Assembly (NCBI RefSeq): GCF_003751085.1
Contig: NZ_RJJY01000001.1
Span: forward strand, 1,860,001 to 1,924,000
Origin: Micromonospora sp. Llam0
Lineage (GTDB): Bacteria > Actinomycetota > Actinomycetes > Mycobacteriales > Micromonosporaceae
Length of the DNA: 64,000 nt
Direction: 5' to 3'
The notes under the pieces were generated by a model, which saw only the letters and a list, made by a program, of their open reading frames with translations, was not told the origin of the DNA and searched no databases. This document shows positions 17,478 through 27,376 of the stretch, one piece after another. Made by a program: the position numbers and the translations under genes. Each line of letters opens with the position of its first letter. Position 1 is the first letter of the stretch.

Positions 17478-19241
17478 ATGCCGCGCGCAGTGGGAATCGA
17501 CCTGGGCACCACCAACTCGGTCATCGCCGCGGTCTCGGGGGGCCGGCCCACGGTCGTACCGAACGCGACCGGGTCGCGGACCACTCCGTCCGTGGTGGCG
17601 TTCACCGAGGCCGGCGCCCTGCTGGTCGGTGATGCCGCCTGCCGGCAGGCGGTGCTCAACCCGCAGGGCACCGTCCACTCCGCCAAACGTTTCGCCGGAC
17701 GGCGTTACGACGAGGTCGGCCGGGAAGCCGCCGAGGTGGTGTTCGACGTGGTCGGTGACGGCGGTCTGGCCCGGTTCGACGTCAAGGGCCGCCGGTACGC
17801 TCCGGAGGAGATCAGCGCGCTGGTGCTGCGCAGCCTCGTCGACGAGGCGGCCAGGACCCTCGGTGAACGGATCGATCGGGCGGTGGTCACCGTACCAGCG
17901 CATTTCGACGATGCCCAGCGCACCGCGACCCGCGAGGCCGGCCGACTCGCCGGCCTGGAAATCCTGCGGCTGATCAACGAACCGACGGCTGCCGCGCTGG
18001 CCTACGGGCTGCACCTGCGCCAGCGGCAGACCATCCTGGTGGTCGATCTCGGCGGCGGGACCTTCGACGTCAGCGTGCTGACCGCCGGTGACGGCACGGT
18101 CGAGGTCCGCGCCGCCGCCGGCGACAGCCACCTGGGCGGTGACGACTTCGACCACCGTCTGGTGGAACATCTGGTCGCCGAGTTCCACCGGGACCACGGC
18201 ATCGACCTGGCGGCGGACCCGCAGACCCGGCGGCGGGTGGTCGAGGCGGCCCGGCGGGCCAAGGAGGAACTGTCTGCGGTCACCGAGGCGGAGGTCAACC
18301 TGCCGTTCGTCGCGTCCGACGCCGCGGGTCCCAAACACCTGCGGACCCTGATCGACCGGCCGTCCTTCGACGAACTCACCGGTGATCTGGTGGAACGCTG
18401 TCGCAATCCGGTGGAGCAGGCGATGCGGGACGCGCGGGTCGCCCCAGCGGACCTCGACCAGGTGCTGATGGTCGGTGGCGCGACCCGGATCCCGGCGGTG
18501 CGCGACCTGCTGCGCCGGCTGGCCGACGGTCAGGAGCCGCAGTTGCTGATCAACGCCGACGAGGTGGTGGCGCTCGGCGCCGCGGTGCAGGCCGGGCTGC
18601 TCATCGGTACGGGCGGACCCGCCCGGTTGCGTGACGTCACCCCGCTCGCCCTCGGACTGCAGGCACACGATGGGACGATGGCGACGATCATCGAGCGCAA
18701 CACCGCCATCCCGGTCCGGCGGACCCAGGTCTTCTCCACCGCCGAGGACGGCCAGACCAGCGTCGACGTCGTCGTCCGGCAGGGCCAGCGCCGACGGGCG
18801 GCGGACAACCGGGTGCTCGGGCGGTTCCGGTTGTCCGGAATCCGGCCCGCGCCGCGTGGGGTGCCCCGGATCGAGGTCACCATCGACACGGACGCCGACG
18901 GAATGGTGACGATCTCGGCGCGCGACGCCGACGGCGGTAGCCGTCAGTCGATCGTGGTGACCGAGATCGTCGAGCCACGGTCGCCGGCGGGCGACGCCGG
19001 GCCGGTGGCCGCCGCCACCGACCCCGCCGGGGATCTGGAGTCACTGATCGAGCTGGTCGAGCGGGAGCTGACCGGACCGGCCACCGGCGTACCCGCCCAC
19101 GAGCGCACCCGGGCCCGGATGCTTCTCGACGACGCCGGGGGCGCGTTGCGCGAGCACGCTCCGGTGGAGCGGCTGCGGACGCTCGCTGCGGAACTGCGAC
19201 AGGTCGCCGCCGTGTTCGTTCCGGCGATTCCCGGTGCCTAA
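17478..19241 (+). CDS. Hsp70 family protein (DnaK paralogue)
   Basis: A 587-residue protein from ATG 17478 with a G-rich Shine-Dalgarno tract. The actin-like ATPase domain is complete: GIDLGTTNSV (phosphate 1), NEPTAAALAYG, VVDLGGGTFDVSVL (phosphate 2) and LMVGGATRIPAV. The substrate-binding beta domain follows (DVTPLALGLQ, RNTAIPVRRTQVFSTAEDGQ), then a short helical lid. There is no grpE, dnaJ or hspR nearby and no HAIR-type repeat upstream, so this is an accessory Hsp70 rather than the housekeeping dnaK operon. An imperfect inverted repeat (17388-17396 with 17404-17412) in the divergent gap could be an operator. Confidence 0.9.
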   Translation: MPRAVGIDLGTTNSVIAAVSGGRPTVVPNATGSRTTPSVVAFTEAGALLVGDAACRQAVLNPQGTVHSAKRFAGRRYDEVGREAAEVVFDVVGDGGLARFDVKGRRYAPEEISALVLRSLVDEAARTLGERIDRAVVTVPAHFDDAQRTATREAGRLAGLEILRLINEPTAAALAYGLHLRQRQTILVVDLGGGTFDVSVLTAGDGTVEVRAAAGDSHLGGDDFDHRLVEHLVAEFHRDHGIDLAADPQTRRRVVEAARRAKEELSAVTEAEVNLPFVASDAAGPKHLRTLIDRPSFDELTGDLVERCRNPVEQAMRDARVAPADLDQVLMVGGATRIPAVRDLLRRLADGQEPQLLINADEVVALGAAVQAGLLIGTGGPARLRDVTPLALGLQAHDGTMATIIERNTAIPVRRTQVFSTAEDGQTSVDVVVRQGQRRRAADNRVLGRFRLSGIRPAPRGVPRIEVTIDTDADGMVTISARDADGGSRQSIVVTEIVEPRSPAGDAGPVAAATDPAGDLESLIELVERELTGPATGVPAHERTRARMLLDDAGGALREHAPVERLRTLAAELRQVAAVFVPAIPGA

Positions 19242-19254
19242 CTAGCGCGTTCAG

Positions 19255-20538
19255 TCAGTCCCCGGGCCGCGGCGGATCCGCTGCGGCCGAGTCGATCATC
19301 GTCCGTTGCCGGCGGTTCGCCGCAGCACTGCCGAACTGCCGGATGCCGGCGGCGCGGGCCGCCCGTCCGCGCGGTCCGGTGCCGCGGCTGCTTCCCGGGT
19401 CCGGCCCGCCGGCACCGGGTCGTCCCAACCGGGCCGTGCCCGCCCGGCCGGTCGACGGGCCGGCGGTGGCGTGCCGGGCCGGCGGCAGCGCTTCCTCTTC
19501 GACCGGAGCGGCCAGCTCGCTGCGGGCCCTGGGCAGCCAGTCGGGATGATGCCGGCGGAGGAACGTGAAGAGACCCTCGCGTAGCTCGCACCGCAGGTCC
19601 CACGAGCTGGGCGCATCGGCGGCCGAGGCGAGCAGCCGTACGCAGATGGTCGTCTCGGTCGCGTCGACCACCTGCATCACCCACTCCCGGCGGTCCCACA
19701 GGGCGGAGGCGTCGACGATGCGGTGCGCCTCGGCCCGCAGCACGTCGATGTCGGCGGTGAAGTCCAGGTGCAGGATCACGCTGCCCAGCACCTGCGCCTC
19801 GTTGCGGGTCCAGTTCTGGAACGGGGTGGTGGTGAAGTAGGACGTCGGCAGGATCAGCCGGCGCTGGTCCCAGACCCGTACCACGACATAGGTGAGCCGG
19901 ATCTCCTCGACCCGCCCCCACTCCTCGTCGACCACCACGACGTCGTCGAGGCGCAGTTCGTCGCTGAAGGCGAGCTGCAGTCCGGCGAACACGTGGCCGA
20001 GCACCGACTGAGCGGCCAGGCCGGCCACCACCCCAGCCACGCCGGCCGAGGCGAGCAGAGACGCGCCCAACGCCCGGAGCTGGGAGAACGTCATCAGCGT
20101 CGCGGCCAGCGCGACGATACTAATGATCACCGCGGTGAGCCGGCGGAGCAGACCGATCTGGGTACGGGCGCGTCGCCGCCGTCGGTTGTCCGCCATGTCC
20201 ACCGGCAGCCGGCGGAACGCGGTGTCCTCGAAGACGAACAGGATCCGGATCACCAGCCAGGCGCTGGCGTAGATCAGCGCGAGCAGCAGGATGTGCAGCG
20301 CTTCGTCACGGACCTCGCCGGTGATCCCGCTGAACGGCACCGCAAGCAGCAATCCGGTGACCAGCAGCGTGGCGCTCCATGGCCGGTGGCACTCCCGGTG
20401 CAGTGTGTTGAGGAACGGTGCGACCCGGCCGCGCGCCGCGTGCCGGACCACCCTGCCGGAGAGCCAGGCCAGGGCCAGCGAGCCACCGACCGCGACGACC
20501 ACCGTCGCCACCGCCCGACCCAACTGCTCGTCCCACAC
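19255..20538 (-). CDS. MscS-family mechanosensitive channel
   Basis: A 427-residue membrane protein. GTG 20538 is chosen because the longer frame to 20694 would overlap the upstream BON gene and a GGAGG lies ten bases before this GTG. Four or five helices precede the pore region (ASLLASAGVAGVVAGLAAQS, then LGHVFAGLQLAFSDELRLDD), the Ala/Gly-packed TM3 and the beta domain entry of MscS. The cytoplasmic domain runs to ~330, and the last ~90 residues are a Pro/Arg/Gly-rich tail of unknown role. It should release osmolytes on hypo-osmotic shock. It lies 28 bases after the BON gene, so the two are probably one transcript. Confidence 0.87.
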   Translation of the reverse strand: MWDEQLGRAVATVVVAVGGSLALAWLSGRVVRHAARGRVAPFLNTLHRECHRPWSATLLVTGLLLAVPFSGITGEVRDEALHILLLALIYASAWLVIRILFVFEDTAFRRLPVDMADNRRRRRARTQIGLLRRLTAVIISIVALAATLMTFSQLRALGASLLASAGVAGVVAGLAAQSVLGHVFAGLQLAFSDELRLDDVVVVDEEWGRVEEIRLTYVVVRVWDQRRLILPTSYFTTTPFQNWTRNEAQVLGSVILHLDFTADIDVLRAEAHRIVDASALWDRREWVMQVVDATETTICVRLLASAADAPSSWDLRCELREGLFTFLRRHHPDWLPRARSELAAPVEEEALPPARHATAGPSTGRAGTARLGRPGAGGPDPGSSRGTGPRGRAARAAGIRQFGSAAANRRQRTMIDSAAADPPRPGD

Positions 20539-20566
20539 GGCCCGGTGACCTCCGCCCGCCGCCCGG

Positions 20567-21247
20567 TCAGCTACCGGGTTCCACGGTGATCCGGTTCTCC
20601 ACCGCGGTGACTCCCGGCGCCGACCAGGCGATCCGCTCCGCCTCCTCACGCTCCAGCCAGGAGCGGACCACCCCCTTGACGATGACCCGGCCACCGTCGG
20701 TGTCGACGGTGACCTGCCGGGCGTCGGTGGCGGCGCTGCGCACCAGCGCGTCCTCGATGCTGCGTCGAAGCTCCGGTGCCGAAGGGTTGATCCGGGGGCG
20801 GACGGCGATCAGATTGGTCACCCCGCGTACCCCGGAGAGCCGGCGTACCGCCCGCTCCGCCGCTCGGCGCTGGAACTCCCATTCGACCTCGCCCTTGAGC
20901 GTGACCCACCCGTGGGCGACGGTCACCTCGAGCCGTTCGATCGGAACGAACGCGTCCCACTCCAGCGCCCGGGTGGCGGCGCCAGCGACATCGGCGTCGG
21001 TGCGCTCCGCTGAGCTGGGCAGCCGTACCTCGATGTCGTTCGCGACCGCGGTCACCCCGCGTACCCGGTGGGTGGTGCGCTCCGCCGCCCACTTCTTGCC
21101 GTAGTTGTCGACCCAGCCCAGCAGCGTCACCACGCCCTCCAGCACGGTCACGCCGATCTCGTTGGGCTGGACCCGGGCGTCCCATTTGAGTTCTTCGAGG
21201 ACGTCACGCTGGATCTCCTCGTCCGTACGCACCGTCGCGGCGGTCAA
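20567..21247 (-). CDS. Protein made of three BON domains
   Basis: A 226-residue protein with three successive ~70-residue BON units, at ~8-75, ~82-150 and ~155-224. Each shows the family pattern of an alpha helix, a GxVxLxGxV strand ([33 protein letters not shown]) and a terminal GVxxVxNxI strand. There is no signal peptide, so it should be cytoplasmic, whereas OsmY-type BON proteins are periplasmic. It is encoded just before mscS and 42 bases after the LAL regulator gene on the same strand. A role in envelope or osmotic stress is likely but inferred. Confidence 0.88.
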   Translation of the reverse strand: MTAATVRTDEEIQRDVLEELKWDARVQPNEIGVTVLEGVVTLLGWVDNYGKKWAAERTTHRVRGVTAVANDIEVRLPSSAERTDADVAGAATRALEWDAFVPIERLEVTVAHGWVTLKGEVEWEFQRRAAERAVRRLSGVRGVTNLIAVRPRINPSAPELRRSIEDALVRSAATDARQVTVDTDGGRVIVKGVVRSWLEREEAERIAWSAPGVTAVENRITVEPGS

Positions 21248-21289
21248 TTTTCCTCCAACGAATGTCGTCGTGCCGGCCTGCCGGTGGAC

Positions 21290-24025
21290 TCAGAGCAGAC
21301 GCAGTTCACGCGCCCGGCGTACGGCCTCCCGGCGGCGGGGGGCACCGAGCTTCTGGTAGATGTTGCGGACGTGGGTCTTGACCGTGTTCACCGACAGGAA
21401 CAGCTCGGCGGCGATCTCCCCGTTCGACAGCGTCCCCTGCAGGTACCGCAGTACGGTCAGTTCCCGGTCGGTGAGCGGTTCGGCCAGCGCTGGGGCCGGA
21501 CGGTGTCGGTCGGCGTGCCGCCGACCGACACCGTCGACGAGATCGTTGACAAGGTTCCGGTGCCGGGTCGGTGAGTCGAGGTGCTCGACAAGCAGGTCCC
21601 GCGCTGGGGAGCCGGCGTGGTTGAACACCAGCCGGTGACCGTCCGGGGCGGCCAGGTCGAGCACCTGTTCGAGCAGCTCGCGGGCTTGACGTTGGTCGCC
21701 CATCCGGTGGGTGGCGACGGCCGCGACCAGCCCGGCGTTCAACCGTTCCAGCAGGGTCACTGGCTGGCGTTCCGGCTGGATCGCCGGTGGGTCCGCCGGT
21801 GATCCACCATTCGGTGCCGACCACTGGGGGAGCGCCGCCAGAGCATCGGCCGGTCCGTCGGCGAGCAGATGCAGCCGGGCCAGTGCGATCGCCACCCCCG
21901 GTGCGCGGTCGTCGTGGATTTGGTCCAGCAGCAGTTCCCGGGCCCCGTCGAGGTCGCCGCAAGCCATTCGGGCCTCGGCGAGGGCCAGCTGGCGCAGTCG
22001 GCTGTGCGGACCGTCGGGCGGGTCCCGGTCCACCGGTGCAGTGGTGAGCAGATCGGCGACTGCGGCGAAGTCCCCCTCAGCCTGTCGAAGCGCGGCCCGG
22101 ACCACCGGGAGCAGCCCGGTGACCGTCCCCGGTGTCCCGGGCACGACCAGCGCTGCGGCCAGATCCAGCTGCCGGGTCGCGTCGGGCAGTTCGTCGCGGT
22201 ACAGGGCGACCAGGGCGAGCGCGAGATGAGCGGCGGCGGCGTGGCTGGCACACCGACGTCCCGGGCAGGCCGCAGTGACCAGGGTCTGCTGGGCGGCGCG
22301 GTAGGCGGCCGCCAGCTCACCCCGCCGGGCGTGCAGCAGCGCCAGTTGACCGGCGGCGTACCGGGTCGGGCAGCCGTACCCGTTGGTTGCCGGGGCGGTG
22401 ATCAGACCGGTCAGCGCCGCCTCGGCGTCGGTCAGGTCGCCGCGACCGAACTGGACGGTTCCGAGCATCGCCGTCGCCACCGCGCGTGCCCGTTCGCCCA
22501 GGGTCTCCACGCCCTCGGCCGGCGCACCTGCGGTCGTCGTGGCCAGCCCGGTGGTGGCGAGCAACTCGTCGGCGTAGCTCAGCGTCTCGTCGTACCGGCT
22601 CCCGTCGATCGCGGCCACGAGCCGGTTGGCGATGCTGGTCGGTTCCTGGCCGCGGATGTCCGGCAGCGGCCCGGCCGCCGGCCGGCCAGCGGTCTCCAAC
22701 CGGTCGACGGCGGCAGCCAGCGCCAGGCCCGGATGACCGGCGTCCAGGCCGGTGGGCAACGGGGTGTGCCGGGCGTCCTGGTGACCGCAGAGCAGCAGTT
22801 CGGGCCAGTGCTCGTCGACCAGTTGGCCGGCACCGGCCAGGTCTCCGCAGGCCAGCCCGTGCCGGACCGCCGCCAGCGGCCGGCCGTGTGCGCGATGCCA
22901 CCGGTACGCCCGCTCGTGCAGCCGCGGGATCTCGTCAGCGAACCGGCTGCTCAACTCGGCGTACAGCACGTCGCTGAGCATCCGGTGACAGCGGTACCAG
23001 GTCGGGTCGCCGCCCACCGCGAAGATGAAACCGGCGGCGTCGCGGGCGGCCGCAGCCAGCTGCTCCTCGCCGTCGTCGCGCCCGGTCAGCTCGTCGGCCA
23101 GGGGACCGCAGACCCGGTCCAGCACCGAGGTGCGGACGAGCGTCTGACGCGTCAGCGCAGCCTGCCCGGCGAGCACCTCGGCGGACAGGTAATCGGCGGC
23201 CGGGTCGGGATCGGCACCGACGTACTCCCGTACCGTCGTGGGTCTTTCGCCGGCCCGCAGCGCCAGACCGGCCAACCGGACCCCGGCCGGCCACCCCTCG
23301 GCCCGGTGGTGCAGTTCGCGGATCTGGTCGGTGACCGGGCCGAGGCCCTGCGCGTCGACCAGACGGGCACTCTCGGTCAAGGTCAGCGCGAGCTCGGCGG
23401 CCCGGATCTCGGTGAGCTCACCGGTCAACCGGTACCGGTGCAGTGCGAGTGCCGGTTCGGTGCGGCCGGCCGCCACCAGACGCAGTCGCCCACGGCAGTG
23501 CCGCAGCAGGAACTCGATTCCCCGGACCACCTCGGGATCGGTGACGGTGTGCGCGTCGTCCAGCACCAGCAGGACCGGCTCCGGCTGGGCGGCGATCACC
23601 GACGCGAACCGGGGCAGGAAGAGTTCGCGATCGGCACGGCCGGGAGCGGGCGGCGCGGGCCGGTCCGGGTGCCGGCGGGCCGTCTCGGCGGCGAGCGCCG
23701 CGTGTAGGTACGACCAGAACCGGTCACCGCGGTCGGTGGACTCGAGAGTCAGCCAGATCGCACTGCCCCTGGCCTGTCGGCCGACGAACCAGCCGGCCAG
23801 CAGCGCGGTCTTGCCCCAGCCGGCCGGTGCGACCAGCAGCGTCAACGGGCCACGCGTACCGACCTCCAACCGGGCGGTCAGCCGCGGCCGGTCGAGCAGG
23901 CCGGCCGGTGGATCCGGCGGGGCGGTCTTCGATCCGAGCAGCGGCACCGGATCAAGGTTCGTCGGGGCGGTCGGCCGGAGCGCGCGATGGTGTCCCGCCA
24001 CGGTTTCCTGTCCGGCTGTGCGCAT
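21290..24025 (-). CDS. Large ATP-binding LuxR-family (LAL/MalT-type) transcriptional regulator
   Basis: About 911 residues from ATG 24025 (GGGAG six bases upstream; an in-frame ATG at 24145 has poorer support). The N-terminal STAND NTPase has Walker A APAGWGKTAL and Walker B LLVLDDAHTV. A long helical repeat (TPR-like) middle section follows, then a C-terminal LuxR helix-turn-helix with LTDRELTVLRYLQ, NGEIAAELFLSVNTVKTHV and IYQKLGAPRR. Such MalT-like proteins bind DNA after sensing a ligand through the TPR part. It is divergent from the GT4 gene and upstream of the BON-mscS pair on its own strand, so either could be a target. The ligand is unknown. Confidence 0.88.
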   Translation of the reverse strand: MRTAGQETVAGHHRALRPTAPTNLDPVPLLGSKTAPPDPPAGLLDRPRLTARLEVGTRGPLTLLVAPAGWGKTALLAGWFVGRQARGSAIWLTLESTDRGDRFWSYLHAALAAETARRHPDRPAPPAPGRADRELFLPRFASVIAAQPEPVLLVLDDAHTVTDPEVVRGIEFLLRHCRGRLRLVAAGRTEPALALHRYRLTGELTEIRAAELALTLTESARLVDAQGLGPVTDQIRELHHRAEGWPAGVRLAGLALRAGERPTTVREYVGADPDPAADYLSAEVLAGQAALTRQTLVRTSVLDRVCGPLADELTGRDDGEEQLAAAARDAAGFIFAVGGDPTWYRCHRMLSDVLYAELSSRFADEIPRLHERAYRWHRAHGRPLAAVRHGLACGDLAGAGQLVDEHWPELLLCGHQDARHTPLPTGLDAGHPGLALAAAVDRLETAGRPAAGPLPDIRGQEPTSIANRLVAAIDGSRYDETLSYADELLATTGLATTTAGAPAEGVETLGERARAVATAMLGTVQFGRGDLTDAEAALTGLITAPATNGYGCPTRYAAGQLALLHARRGELAAAYRAAQQTLVTAACPGRRCASHAAAAHLALALVALYRDELPDATRQLDLAAALVVPGTPGTVTGLLPVVRAALRQAEGDFAAVADLLTTAPVDRDPPDGPHSRLRQLALAEARMACGDLDGARELLLDQIHDDRAPGVAIALARLHLLADGPADALAALPQWSAPNGGSPADPPAIQPERQPVTLLERLNAGLVAAVATHRMGDQRQARELLEQVLDLAAPDGHRLVFNHAGSPARDLLVEHLDSPTRHRNLVNDLVDGVGRRHADRHRPAPALAEPLTDRELTVLRYLQGTLSNGEIAAELFLSVNTVKTHVRNIYQKLGAPRRREAVRRARELRLL

Positions 24026-24186
24026 CCGCCACTCCCGTCGCCGTGCCGGCGGTGCTGCCTGCGCGCCTGCCGGTCCTGAGTGTGTGTCGCGGGTGGCGTT
24101 CCCCGACCTGTCCGGTTCTAACGCGCCACCGTCGCAGCGGACCATTCCGGTTGAGTTACCTTGGCCCGTCCGGCGTTGACATATCA

Positions 24187-24211
24187 GTTTTTATCCCTCC
24201 CTACCGGGTAC
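24187..24211 (+). promoter_or_regulatory. SigB/SigF-type promoter, GTTT-N15-GGGTAC
   Basis: GTTT at 24187-24190, a 15-base spacer and GGGTAC at 24206-24211, 47 bases before the GT4 start. This equals the consensus described for SigB/SigF-family sigma factors of actinobacteria. The -10 lies inside a perfect 14-base palindrome (24203-24216, ACCGGGTACCCGGT) that could also be an operator. TTGACA at 24176 has no matching -10 at normal spacing. Confidence 0.65.
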
Positions 24212-24258
24212 CCGGTGAACATCCGGCCGTAGTGTCGGCTCAGCGCAGGGGGTGCGCC

Positions 24259-25407
24259 GTGAACGACGTTCCGTCCACGCACACCGAGCAGCACAAGCCG
24301 CTGCGGATTGCCATGATCGTGCCGCCCTACTACGAGCTACCTCCGCCCGGTTACGGCGGCGTCGAGCAGGTCTGCGCCGCACTGGTCGACGCGTTGGTCG
24401 CCCGGGGCAACGAAGTGACGCTGTTCGGAGCCGGCAGCCGGACCGGGACCGCCGCGAACTTCGTCAGTACCGTCCGCGAGTTGCAGTCCGACCGGCTCGG
24501 TCACTCCCTGCCGGAACTCGTCCATCTGGCCCGGGTGGACCGGCTCATCGAGGACGACACCTTCGACGTCGTGCACGACCACACCACCGTCGGTCCGCTC
24601 GCCGCCACCCGTCGGCGGGTGCCGACGGTGGTCACCGTGCACAATTCGCCGGACGGCGAGCTGGGTGAGTATCTGCGCGGTATCGACCGAGCCGTCGCGT
24701 TGGTGGCGATCTCCTACGCGCAGCGTCGTGTCGGTGGCGGCCTGCCGTGGGCGGCGACCGTGCACAACGGGCTGGCCGCCGACGTTCGGCCCAAGCCGGT
24801 GCCGGCCGACGGCCCGGTGCTGTGGCTCGGGCGCTTCGCTGCGGACAAGGGCCCGGACCTGGCGATCGAGGCCTGCCGGACGGCCGGCGTGCCGCTCGTT
24901 CTTGCCGGCAAGGCGACCGAGCCGTCCGAGCGGCGCTATCTCGAGGACGTCGTCCAGCCGATCCTCGGCCCCGACGTCGAGCTGCTGGTCAACCCCGACC
25001 GACAGCGGTGCTGGCAACTGCTCTCCGAAGCCCGGTGCCTGCTCATGCCGATCCGCTGGGAGGAACCGTTCGGGATGGTGATGCTGGAGGCGATGGCCTG
25101 CGGCACCCCGGTCGTCGCCCTCAACCGGGGTGCGGTGCCGGAGGTGGTGCGTCACGGCGAGACGGGGATGGTCTGCACCGACCCGGCCGAGCTGCCGGAG
25201 GCCATCGAGCGGGCCGGAAAACTGGACCCGCGGGTGTGCGCGGAGCACGTACGGCTGTCGTTCTCGCCGGATCTGATGGCGTCCCGGTACGAGCGGATCT
25301 ACCACCGGTGGAAGTACGCGATGTCGCTCGCGGCGCCGACCGACGGCGAACCGGAGCCGGTGCAGCGACCGGAGCACGACCTGTTGCCGCTGGTGGTCGA
25401 CGGCTGA
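24259..25407 (+). CDS. Family 4 (GT-B) glycosyltransferase
   Basis: A 382-residue protein from GTG 24259 (AGGGGG upstream). The N-terminal Rossmann half begins RIAMIVPPYYELPPPGYGGVEQ, where the GGVE loop binds the acceptor side. The C-terminal half has VLWLGRFAADKGPD and EEPFGMVMLEAMACGTPVVA, the EX7E nucleotide-sugar motif. No membrane helix, so it is cytoplasmic or peripheral. Donor and acceptor cannot be read; actinobacterial relatives act on glycolipids, mannosides or storage glucans. Its promoter looks SigB-type, so it is probably a stress- or stationary-phase gene. A strong hairpin ends it. Confidence 0.87.
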   Translation: MNDVPSTHTEQHKPLRIAMIVPPYYELPPPGYGGVEQVCAALVDALVARGNEVTLFGAGSRTGTAANFVSTVRELQSDRLGHSLPELVHLARVDRLIEDDTFDVVHDHTTVGPLAATRRRVPTVVTVHNSPDGELGEYLRGIDRAVALVAISYAQRRVGGGLPWAATVHNGLAADVRPKPVPADGPVLWLGRFAADKGPDLAIEACRTAGVPLVLAGKATEPSERRYLEDVVQPILGPDVELLVNPDRQRCWQLLSEARCLLMPIRWEEPFGMVMLEAMACGTPVVALNRGAVPEVVRHGETGMVCTDPAELPEAIERAGKLDPRVCAEHVRLSFSPDLMASRYERIYHRWKYAMSLAAPTDGEPEPVQRPEHDLLPLVVDG

Positions 25408-25411
25408 ATCC

Positions 25412-25446
25412 GGTTGGTGCGGGCGGCCGGGCCGCCCGCACCAACC
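25412..25446 (+). terminator. Perfect 17-bp inverted repeat terminator after GT4
   Basis: 25412-25428 pairs with 25430-25446 (arm GGTTGGTGCGGGCGGCC), starting four bases after the stop codon. The innermost pairs must open to form a loop. There is no U-tract, as is common in high-GC actinobacteria. Confidence 0.75.
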
Positions 25447-25506
25447 CGAAGGCGGGCGGTCCACGGCATGCGACTGCACAACTGCTCGGGTGGCGGTTCG
25501 TGACCA

Positions 25507-25522
25507 GCCGCGTAGGGTGGTG
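25507..25522 (+). promoter_or_regulatory. TAGGGT -10-like element in a 16-mer shared with 34559-34574
   Basis: GCCGCGTAGGGTGGTG lies 68 bases before the phosphatase start and recurs exactly before the small membrane protein gene. TAGGGT resembles housekeeping -10 hexamers of high-GC actinomycetes. No convincing -35 is seen. Confidence 0.4.
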
Positions 25523-25589
25523 CTTGAGCAGCGGTCCCGGTGCGCTGTCCGGGACCGGTCAACCGGGACAAGGGAGTGGGGCCTGGCTG

Positions 25590-27371
25590 GTGAGCACCGC
25601 CGACGTCACGGACTGGGAACCGGGCGACGGGCGGGTCTGCACACCCGAGTCGACGGCGACGGCGGCTTACGGAGCTGTCCCGCCCGGTGCTGCGGCTGAT
25701 CCCCGACTCCGGCATGGGGAGCCGACCATACCGTCCGCCGCAGCCCTGAGCGGACCTCCCGGGCAGGCCACCGTCGACAACTTCCGCGAAGGGCTGCTGA
25801 TCTGTGACGGTGCCGGGGTGGTTCGGCAGTTGGACGCCACCGCCCGACGGCTGCTGCCGGAGCTGGTCCTCGGGCAGGTGGTCGCCGCCAGCGGCATCGT
25901 GGGGCTGGACCCGGCCACCTGGGACAGTTCCTCCGCTGCGGAGCTGACCCACCACGGACACCGGCTGCGGTTGCGCCGGGTTCCCTTGGCGCACGACCGG
26001 ATCGCCTGGTATGTCGACGACGCGACCGAGCCCACCGCGCGCGCTGACGCCCTGCTCGCCGAGCGGGCCCGCTGGATGTTCCTGGCCAACGCCAGCCAGC
26101 AACTCGGCAACCCACTGCACGAGGACCGGGCAGCCCGGGCCGCCGTGCGGCTCGCGGTGCCGACGCTGGGACAGTCCGCGGTGCTGGTGGTCGCACCCCG
26201 CCGTGGTCGCGCCCACTGGTGGCGGGCCGTCGATCCGGGTACCGGTGGGAAACCACCGGTCGACGGCGGCGCGATCGCGGTGACGGAGCTGCCACCGGCG
26301 TTCACCGAGGCGTTGCGTGGCGTCGAGGCGACCTCCCTGGACTGGCTTGCCGATCAACTCGTCGACCTGGGTTGGCTGTCCCCGCCGCAGGGCCGGGATT
26401 CCGCCGTGCGGGTCGCCGCCCTGCCGGGCAGCACGCATCCGACCGGCGTGCTGCTGGTCGCCCGACCCGGTCCGGTCGGATTCGACGACGCCGATCTGCA
26501 TCTGTTGCGGGGGTTCGCCGCCCGCGCCGGCTCCGCGCTCGACGCTGCGGTCCTCTACCGTGACCAGTCGGAGATCGCGGAGACCCTGCAGGCCAGCCTG
26601 TTGCCGGCGGTGCCCCGACCGGTGCCGGGTGTGCAGTGGGGCACCGCGTACCGGCCGGCCCCGTCGTCGCTGCGTATCGGTGGCGACTTCTACGGCGCAT
26701 TCGACCTGCCCGAGCGCGAGGTGCTGTTCTTTCTCGGTGACGTCTCGGGTAAGGGCGTCGAAGCGGCGGTGTTCACCGGCCAGGTACGCCAGGCGCTGCA
26801 GGCGCTGCGTAACGTCGAGACCGATCCGAGACGACTACTCCGCCTGCTCAACGAGTCAGTCCTGGAGACGACCCAGGCCCAGGGGCAGGGCCGGTTCGCG
26901 ACAATTGTGCTCGGGTCGGCCCGTCCGGCCCGCGACGGTGGTCTGACGCTCACCCTGGCCGGCGGTGGTCACCTACCGCCGTTGGTGCTGCGGGGCGACG
27001 CTACGGTGCAGACGGTGCCGCTCAGCGGCATGCTGATCGGCGTGGTCCCGCAGCCGCGGATCGGTCAGTTGACCGTCGACCTCGCGCCCGGTGAGACGTG
27101 CCTGCTCTACAGCGACGGGGTCACCGAGGCCCGTGGCGGGCGGTACGGCACCGAGCAGTACGGTCTCGACCGGCTCACGCAGGCGTTGCAGGGGTGTCAT
27201 CAGCTGCCGGCGCCGGCACTCGCCGAACGGGTGGAGCAGTTGGCGGGGGACTGGCTGGCCGGCCGCGAGCACGACGACATCGCCGTGCTCGCGGTTCGCG
27301 CTGATCCGCCCGGCCACTTGCTGCGGTACCGGCGTCTGCCTGCCAGGTCCGACCCAGGACCGGACAGCTGA
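25590..27371 (+). CDS. PP2C/SpoIIE-family serine phosphatase with PAS- and GAF-like sensor regions
   Basis: About 593 residues. The start is uncertain: GTG 25590 has AGGGAG 13 bases upstream. After a ~50-residue disordered start comes a PAS-like region (NFREGLLICDGAGVVRQLDA), then a GAF-like region (~170-315) ending in DADLHLLRGFAARAGSAL. The SpoIIE phosphatase starts at ALQASLLPAVPRPVPG (written ETLQASLLP in the protein) and has the metal-binding motifs GGDFYGAFDLP, GDVSGKGVEAA and REHDDIAVLAVR. It should dephosphorylate an anti-sigma-factor antagonist, linking a signal to sigma-factor release. The broken B12-protein gene follows at once. A functional link to the window's sigma-STAS protein is tempting, but that STAS lacks the serine. 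Confidence 0.85.
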   Translation: MSTADVTDWEPGDGRVCTPESTATAAYGAVPPGAAADPRLRHGEPTIPSAAALSGPPGQATVDNFREGLLICDGAGVVRQLDATARRLLPELVLGQVVAASGIVGLDPATWDSSSAAELTHHGHRLRLRRVPLAHDRIAWYVDDATEPTARADALLAERARWMFLANASQQLGNPLHEDRAARAAVRLAVPTLGQSAVLVVAPRRGRAHWWRAVDPGTGGKPPVDGGAIAVTELPPAFTEALRGVEATSLDWLADQLVDLGWLSPPQGRDSAVRVAALPGSTHPTGVLLVARPGPVGFDDADLHLLRGFAARAGSALDAAVLYRDQSEIAETLQASLLPAVPRPVPGVQWGTAYRPAPSSLRIGGDFYGAFDLPEREVLFFLGDVSGKGVEAAVFTGQVRQALQALRNVETDPRRLLRLLNESVLETTQAQGQGRFATIVLGSARPARDGGLTLTLAGGGHLPPLVLRGDATVQTVPLSGMLIGVVPQPRIGQLTVDLAPGETCLLYSDGVTEARGGRYGTEQYGLDRLTQALQGCHQLPAPALAERVEQLAGDWLAGREHDDIAVLAVRADPPGHLLRYRRLPARSDPGPDS

Positions 27372-27376
27372 CGGTA

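Noticed and set aside
24176..24204. TTGACA as a housekeeping -35 for the GT4 gene
   Set aside because: No TAnnnT-like -10 lies 16-19 bases downstream; the overlapping GTTT-N15-GGGTAC fits better.
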